Shown: in pieces, positions 15,901 through 18,444 of the stretch
Layout: every line of letters begins with the position of its first letter
Numbering within the stretch: position 1 is the first letter of the stretch
NCBI GenBank assembly: GCA_050014355.1
Contig: JBEKDL010000054.1
Coordinates: 1-18,444 of the forward strand
Direction: 5' to 3'
Length of the DNA: 18,444 nt
Source of the DNA: Fen-1077 sp050014355
GTDB taxonomy: Bacteria; Chloroflexota; Dehalococcoidia; Dehalococcoidales; RBG-16-60-22
Made by a program: the position numbers and the translations under genes
Notes under the pieces: generated by a model
What the model saw: the letters and a program-made list of their open reading frames with translations, nothing else
Told to the model about the DNA's origin: nothing
The model's database searches: none

Positions 15901-17003
15901 AGGCTATAATCTCCGAGATTGACGGCAGCGCCGAAATCGTTCAGGGCGACGACGGACGGAAAATAAAAATCGGCAGCACCGAAACTTACCGCGACGAATA
16001 CCCCCTTCCCACCGGATGGCAGATAATGGTGAAAAACGGCCAATCCGTGGAAATCGGCGCCATACTCGCCGGACCGCCGGCCCCGGAAACCTCTAAGAAA
16101 GAAAAGGGGAAGGGGAAGGAGAAGGAGACCGCGCCTGCACCGGAAAAACAGCCCATCGCGGCGCGCTTTGCCGGCGAGGTGAAAGTGACCAAAAAGCAGT
16201 TGACCATCACCTATGCCGAGAAAGAGGAGCGCGAATATGTCGTACCCTCTACCGCGAGCATCTGGGTACAGAGCGGTGACGCGGTGAAAGCCGGTCAGCA
16301 GCTTACTGACGGCTCGATTAACCCGCACGACATCCTGCGCATCCTCGGCAAAGAGGCCGTGCAGCAGTACCTGGTTGACGAGGTACAGAAGGTCTACCGC
16401 TCCCAGGGCGTTAACATCAACGATAAACATATCGAGGTCATCGTCCACCAGATGCTGACCAAGGTACGCATCGATTCCGCCGGGGACACCGAACTTGTCC
16501 CCGATGAGCTCGTGGACAAGTTCACCTATGAAGATACCAACGCCAAGGTCCTGGCCGAGGGCGGCGAACCCGCTACGGCGCATACCGTCCTGCTGGGTAT
16601 CACGCGCGCTTCGTTGAGCACCGATAGCTGGCTGGCCGCCGCTTCCTTCCAGGAGACCACGCGTATCCTGACCGAGGCCGCCGCTAACGGCAGGGTGGAC
16701 AGGCTCGTCGGGCTTAAAGAGAACGTGATTATCGGTAAACTGATTCCAGCCCGTTACCTGTCCGAGGAAGAGGTACCCAAGCTGGAGCCCCAGGGAGAAG
16801 AGGACGAGGCGATGCGCCTGCTGGCCAGTCTTTCAGCGCCTCCGGAGGCTGCCACCGAACCAGCCGCCGAAGTAACGGCGGCGGCAGCAGAAGCTACCAG
16901 CCAGGTAGCCGTTGAAGAGCCTCCTAAAGATGAGCTGGTACATGAGCTTGAAGATGATGCCGCAGATGAGGCGGATGATGATAAGGAGAAACCAGAGAGC
17001 TAG
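12930..17003 (+). CDS. rpoC: DNA-directed RNA polymerase subunit beta'
   Basis: The 1357-residue beta' subunit carries the catalytic magnesium site NADFDGD at 514-520 (Asp516, 518, 520). The N-terminal zinc ribbon uses C60, C62, C75 and C78. The second zinc site uses C842, C915, C922 and C925. A charged helical insertion of about 85 residues (about 145-230) sits in the clamp region. Near 1052-1075 a Lys/Glu/Gly-rich linker, coded by a 34-nt polypurine run at 16095-16128, precedes a beta-rich SBHM-like segment. The C-terminus is a long Ala/Glu/Asp-rich tail. I chose the ATG at 12930, nine bases after AGAGG, giving MFEINDFDAVRI. An in-frame TTG at 12921 abuts that site. It overlaps rpoB by 14 bp and is surely cotranscribed with it. 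Confidence 0.98.
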   Translation: MFEINDFDAVRISLASPEQIRSWSYGEVTKPETINYRTLKPERDGLFCERIFGPTKDFECYCGKYKRIRYKGVICDKCGVEVARAKVRRERMGHIELACPVSHIWFAKGIPSRIGLLLDLSPRSLEHVLYFSQYIVTSINEKVREEAIKQLEESSRLKIDEAQKGSDAKVAGMEQEKAPVEDINKARGQFVDEKAKIEDTLALDIQKLKELHVKELLTENQFHDLKQSFGNVFEAGMGAEAILQIMKGINLDEIRINLLLETQSSSGQRRKKASKQLRVVEAFRNSGNRPEWMILTVLPVLPPDLRPMVQLDGGRFATSDLNDLYRRVINRNNRLRHLMDIGAPEIIVRNEKRMLQEAVDSLIDNGRRGRAISISGNHKLKSLSDMLRGKQGRFRQNLLGKRVDYSGRSVIVCGPELKLHQCGLPRRMALELFKPFVMRRLVAQGLAPNIKSARRLVERAKAEVYDILEEVIKERPVLLNRAPTLHRLSIQAFEPVLIDGSAIQIHPLVCSAFNADFDGDQMAVHVPLSLAAVKEARDMMLSHHNILLPSSGEPTVTPTLDMVLGCYYLTTIRLKAQGDGKVYGSFEDARLAYELGAVDLREEIRVKNKETGEITKTSIGRIIFNEVLPKELGFYNKIIDKSTLKQIATRCTKLIPDEQTGQILDNIKHLGFQYASRSGITIAVNDIEVPASKPKLLAETEAKIAVIADQYHRGLITEDERYNQVVDIWTETTNTITTTIQNNLDRYGGVYMMATSGAKGNISQIRQMAGMRGLMTDPAGKIIEFPIKSSLREGHSVLEYFISTHGARKGLADTALRTSDSGYLTRRLIDVAQDVITFQDDCGTTDGVWITEPKEKGLLPPLAERILGRLAAADVTNPKTSEIIVARNEEITEPLIEKITAAGLTQVYVRSPLTCESRRGSCRFCYGRDLARGRIVEHDVAVGIIAAESIGEPGTQLTLRTFHTGGVVGLDITSGLPRVEELFEARSPRGQAIISEIDGSAEIVQGDDGRKIKIGSTETYRDEYPLPTGWQIMVKNGQSVEIGAILAGPPAPETSKKEKGKGKEKETAPAPEKQPIAARFAGEVKVTKKQLTITYAEKEEREYVVPSTASIWVQSGDAVKAGQQLTDGSINPHDILRILGKEAVQQYLVDEVQKVYRSQGVNINDKHIEVIVHQMLTKVRIDSAGDTELVPDELVDKFTYEDTNAKVLAEGGEPATAHTVLLGITRASLSTDSWLAAASFQETTRILTEAAANGRVDRLVGLKENVIIGKLIPARYLSEEEVPKLEPQGEEDEAMRLLASLSAPPEAATEPAAEVTAAAAEATSQVAVEEPPKDELVHELEDDAADEADDDKEKPES

Positions 17004-17037
17004 GACTACTCTCCTTCACTAAATAAAAATTAGGTCT

Positions 17038-17140
17038 GTCATTGCGAGGAGCGTAGCGACGTGGCAATCTCTATCATCTTGCTGGATATACCAGTGGGAT
17101 TGCCGCGCCTCCCGATTACATCGGGATGTCTCGCAATGAC
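17038..17140. repeat. Dispersed palindromic repeat with perfect GTCATTGCGAG arms
   Basis: The outer arms GTCATTGCGAG (17038-17048) and CTCGCAATGAC (17130-17140) are perfect inverted repeats. Inside them GGCAATC (17063-17069) pairs with GATTGCC (17098-17104). The right half also holds a small hairpin, CCCGA (17111-17115) with TCGGG (17121-17125). The whole can fold into a long branched stem-loop. It starts 34 nt after the rpoC stop and ends 30 nt before ruvB, so it could mark the rpoBC transcript end or protect its 3' end. It has no U-tract and no coding capacity. The related copy at 3099-3181 shows the element is dispersed; it resembles a non-autonomous MITE- or REP-like family. Confidence 0.85.
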
Positions 17141-17153
17141 GGTACTTTATATT

Positions 17154-17166
17154 TCTTAAGGGGGTG
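17154..17166 (+). promoter_or_regulatory. Ribosome binding site that sets the ATA start of ruvB
   Basis: TAAGGGGGTGA (17157-17167 within CTTAAGGGGGTGAG) matches the anti-Shine-Dalgarno complement TAAGGAGGTGA at 10 of 11 bases. Its spacing fits only the ATA at 17171. Confidence 0.75.
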
Positions 17167-17170
17167 AGAC

Positions 17171-18187
17171 ATAGCTCGCATCGTTTCCGGTAAGCCCAGC
17201 GAAGAGGACGCACCCCTGGATAATAGCCTCCGGCCGCGTTCCCTGGCCGACTTCATCGGGCAGGACAAGACCAAGGAAAACCTCAAGATTTCCATCACCG
17301 CCGCCAAAGGCCGCGGCGAACCTATCGACCATGTCCTTTTCTACGGGCCGCCGGGCCTGGGCAAGACCTGCCTCGCTCACATTATCGCGGTGGAGGTCGG
17401 CGTCAATATCAAGACCACTTCCGGCCCCGCCATCGAGCGTACCGGCGATTTAGCGGCTATCCTGACCAATCTTAAAAGCCACGATATCCTCTTTATCGAT
17501 GAAATCCACCGGCTCAACCGCACCGTCGAGGAGATTCTTTACCCCGCCCTGGAAGACTACGCCCTGGACATCATCATCGGCAAGGGCCCCGGCGCCCGGA
17601 GCCTGCGGCTGAATTTGCCCCCCTTTACCCTTATCGGCGCCACCACGCGTTATGCCCTGCTTTCGCCGCCCCTTCGCGACCGTTTTGGCGCGGTGTACCG
17701 CCTTGATTTTTATGACGCGGCGTCACTGGAGCAAATCATCAAGCGCTCGGCACGGATACTCCAGGTGGAAGCGGAAGAAGGGGGTCTGAAAGAGATTGCC
17801 GGCCGTGCCCGCGGCACACCCCGCGTGGCCAACCGCCTGCTCAAGCGGGTGAGGGACTACGCGCAGGTCAAGGCCAAGGGAATTATCACGAAGCAGGTAG
17901 CCAAAGACGCCCTGGCTAAACTGGGGGTCGACCTTATCGGCCTGGATGATATCGACCACAAGGTCCTGCATACTATCATCGAGAAATTCAACGGGGGGCC
18001 GGTGGGGCTGGACACCATAGCAGCTTCAATTAGTGAAGAAGCAGACACAATTACGGACGTTTATGAACCTTTCCTCATGCAATTGGGCTTTTTAGAAAGG
18101 ACACCCCGCGGGCGACTGGCCACACGCCTCGCTTACGAGCACCTGGGCTTGCCATTCAACAAAACCAACCAGCAAAAACTGATTTAA
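17171..18187 (+). CDS. ruvB: Holliday junction branch migration helicase RuvB
   Basis: RuvB is the hexameric AAA+ motor that drives Holliday-junction branch migration with RuvA. The frame encodes 338 residues, the normal length: the SLRPRSLADFIGQDK N-terminal motif near 19-33, Walker A GPPGLGKT at 59-66, Walker B FIDEIHRL with D110-E111 and the sensor ATTRYALLSPPLRDRFG. The C-terminal winged helix includes GGPVGLDTIAASI and FLERTPRGRLAT. Residue 67 after Walker A is Cys, where Thr is usual. The frame has a TGA at 17165 and then no ATG, GTG or TTG until 17390, which is inside the AAA+ core after Walker A. ATA at 17171 lies six bases after the AGGGGG of TAAGGGGGTGA and would give (M)ARIVSGKPSEED. 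I therefore place the start there: a true AUA start, or an ATG altered by mutation or sequencing error. Confidence 0.92.
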   Translation: MARIVSGKPSEEDAPLDNSLRPRSLADFIGQDKTKENLKISITAAKGRGEPIDHVLFYGPPGLGKTCLAHIIAVEVGVNIKTTSGPAIERTGDLAAILTNLKSHDILFIDEIHRLNRTVEEILYPALEDYALDIIIGKGPGARSLRLNLPPFTLIGATTRYALLSPPLRDRFGAVYRLDFYDAASLEQIIKRSARILQVEAEEGGLKEIAGRARGTPRVANRLLKRVRDYAQVKAKGIITKQVAKDALAKLGVDLIGLDDIDHKVLHTIIEKFNGGPVGLDTIAASISEEADTITDVYEPFLMQLGFLERTPRGRLATRLAYEHLGLPFNKTNQQKLI

Positions 18188-18190
18188 GTA

Positions 18191-18444
18191 CTACCACAAA
18201 TTAGCCACCGCGGGCACACTAGCGCGGTCTTCCAAGTGTATTGCCTCCTTGACGCAGCTCGCGCGGCACACACCGCAGCCATAGCAATGGTTCTGGTCGA
18301 TAAACGCTTTTTTATTCCCCGCGCTGTACGCTATCGCCCCGAACTGGCAGGCGCGCATGCACTGGCGGCAGCCATTGCATAATTCGGGGTTTACTTCCGC
18401 TACGTACTCCGCTTTGAACATAGTCTGGACGCCGTTAACTACCG
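18191..18444 (-). CDS. 2x[4Fe-4S] ferredoxin-type protein, or C-terminal domain of a larger iron-sulfur protein
   Basis: Two four-cysteine motifs can each bind a [4Fe-4S] cluster. Counting from the ATG at 18421, they are C15-C18-C21-C25 and C46-C49-C52-C56, both C-x2-C-x2-C-x3-C. The residue after each fourth cysteine is not the Pro typical of bacterial ferredoxins. From that ATG the protein has 76 residues. However, the frame stays open for the seven further codons to the right edge (VVNGVQT before the Met), and no ribosome site is visible before the ATG. The domain may therefore be the C-terminus of a longer redox protein. It converges on ruvB with only 3 nt between stop codons. The role is electron transfer; the partner is unknown. 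Confidence 0.82.
   Translation of the reverse strand, partial: VVNGVQTMFKAEYVAEVNPELCNGCRQCMRACQFGAIAYSAGNKKAFIDQNHCYGCGVCRASCVKEAIHLEDRASVPAVANLW

Noticed and set aside
17164..17193. GTG at 17164 as the start of ruvB
   Set aside because: It is in another frame and meets TAA after nine codons.
17390..18187. ruvB starting at the GTG at 17390
   Set aside because: This start would remove the N-terminal motif and Walker A, which are both intact in the same frame upstream.
1..18444. A novel multi-gene defence, mobile or biosynthetic system
   Set aside because: Every gene but the small HEAT-like one belongs to a recognisable housekeeping or common family. No integrase, transposase, toxin-antitoxin pair, CRISPR or phage gene was seen.

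Overview
This window is an almost gap-free run of bacterial housekeeping genes. It most resembles Chloroflexota of the class Dehalococcoidia or a close relative. That placement is an inference from overall G+C of about 57-60% by eye, the character of RpoB, RpoC and AlaS, and a dispersed palindromic repeat with GTCATTGCGAG arms that I remember as common in such genomes; no search could be run. There are no tRNA or rRNA genes, CRISPR arrays, insertion sequences or recognisable defence or phage modules.

Left block, minus strand. alaS (alanyl-tRNA synthetase) is followed directly by ruvX/yqgF, which runs off the left edge. A good sigma-70 promoter precedes alaS. A second minus-strand operon begins at a divergent promoter near 7000: holA (DNA polymerase III delta), an alpha/beta hydrolase, a ROK-family sugar kinase and galU (UTP-glucose-1-phosphate uridylyltransferase), tightly spaced or overlapping. 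The kinase and GalU could supply UDP-glucose from glucose by way of glucose-6-phosphate; the phosphoglucomutase needed for that is not in the window. A degraded palindromic repeat sits between galU and the alaS promoter.

Middle block. Going right from the divergent promoter, a small HEAT-like protein and a divergent YchF-type GTPase/ATPase are on the plus strand. A convergent NfeD-like membrane protein on the minus strand overlaps the end of the YchF-type gene.

Right block, plus strand. rpoB and rpoC (RNA polymerase beta and beta') overlap and have their own tandem promoters and a leader of about 145 nt. A near-perfect palindromic repeat follows, then ruvB (Holliday-junction helicase). A convergent two-cluster ferredoxin-type protein lies at the right edge, its stop codon 3 nt from that of ruvB.

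No new multi-gene system is evident. The points most worth checking are: (1) holA is split by an exact 17-bp tandem duplication that leaves two ORFs joined by a GTGA stop/start overlap; (2) ruvB has no ATG, GTG or TTG start, and an ATA sits at ideal distance from a near-consensus Shine-Dalgarno; (3) ruvX shows the same pattern with an ATC; (4) a sharply bounded AT-rich patch (about 39% G+C against about 61%) covers the 3' third-domain region of alaS; (5) the YchF-type protein has a degenerate G3 motif.
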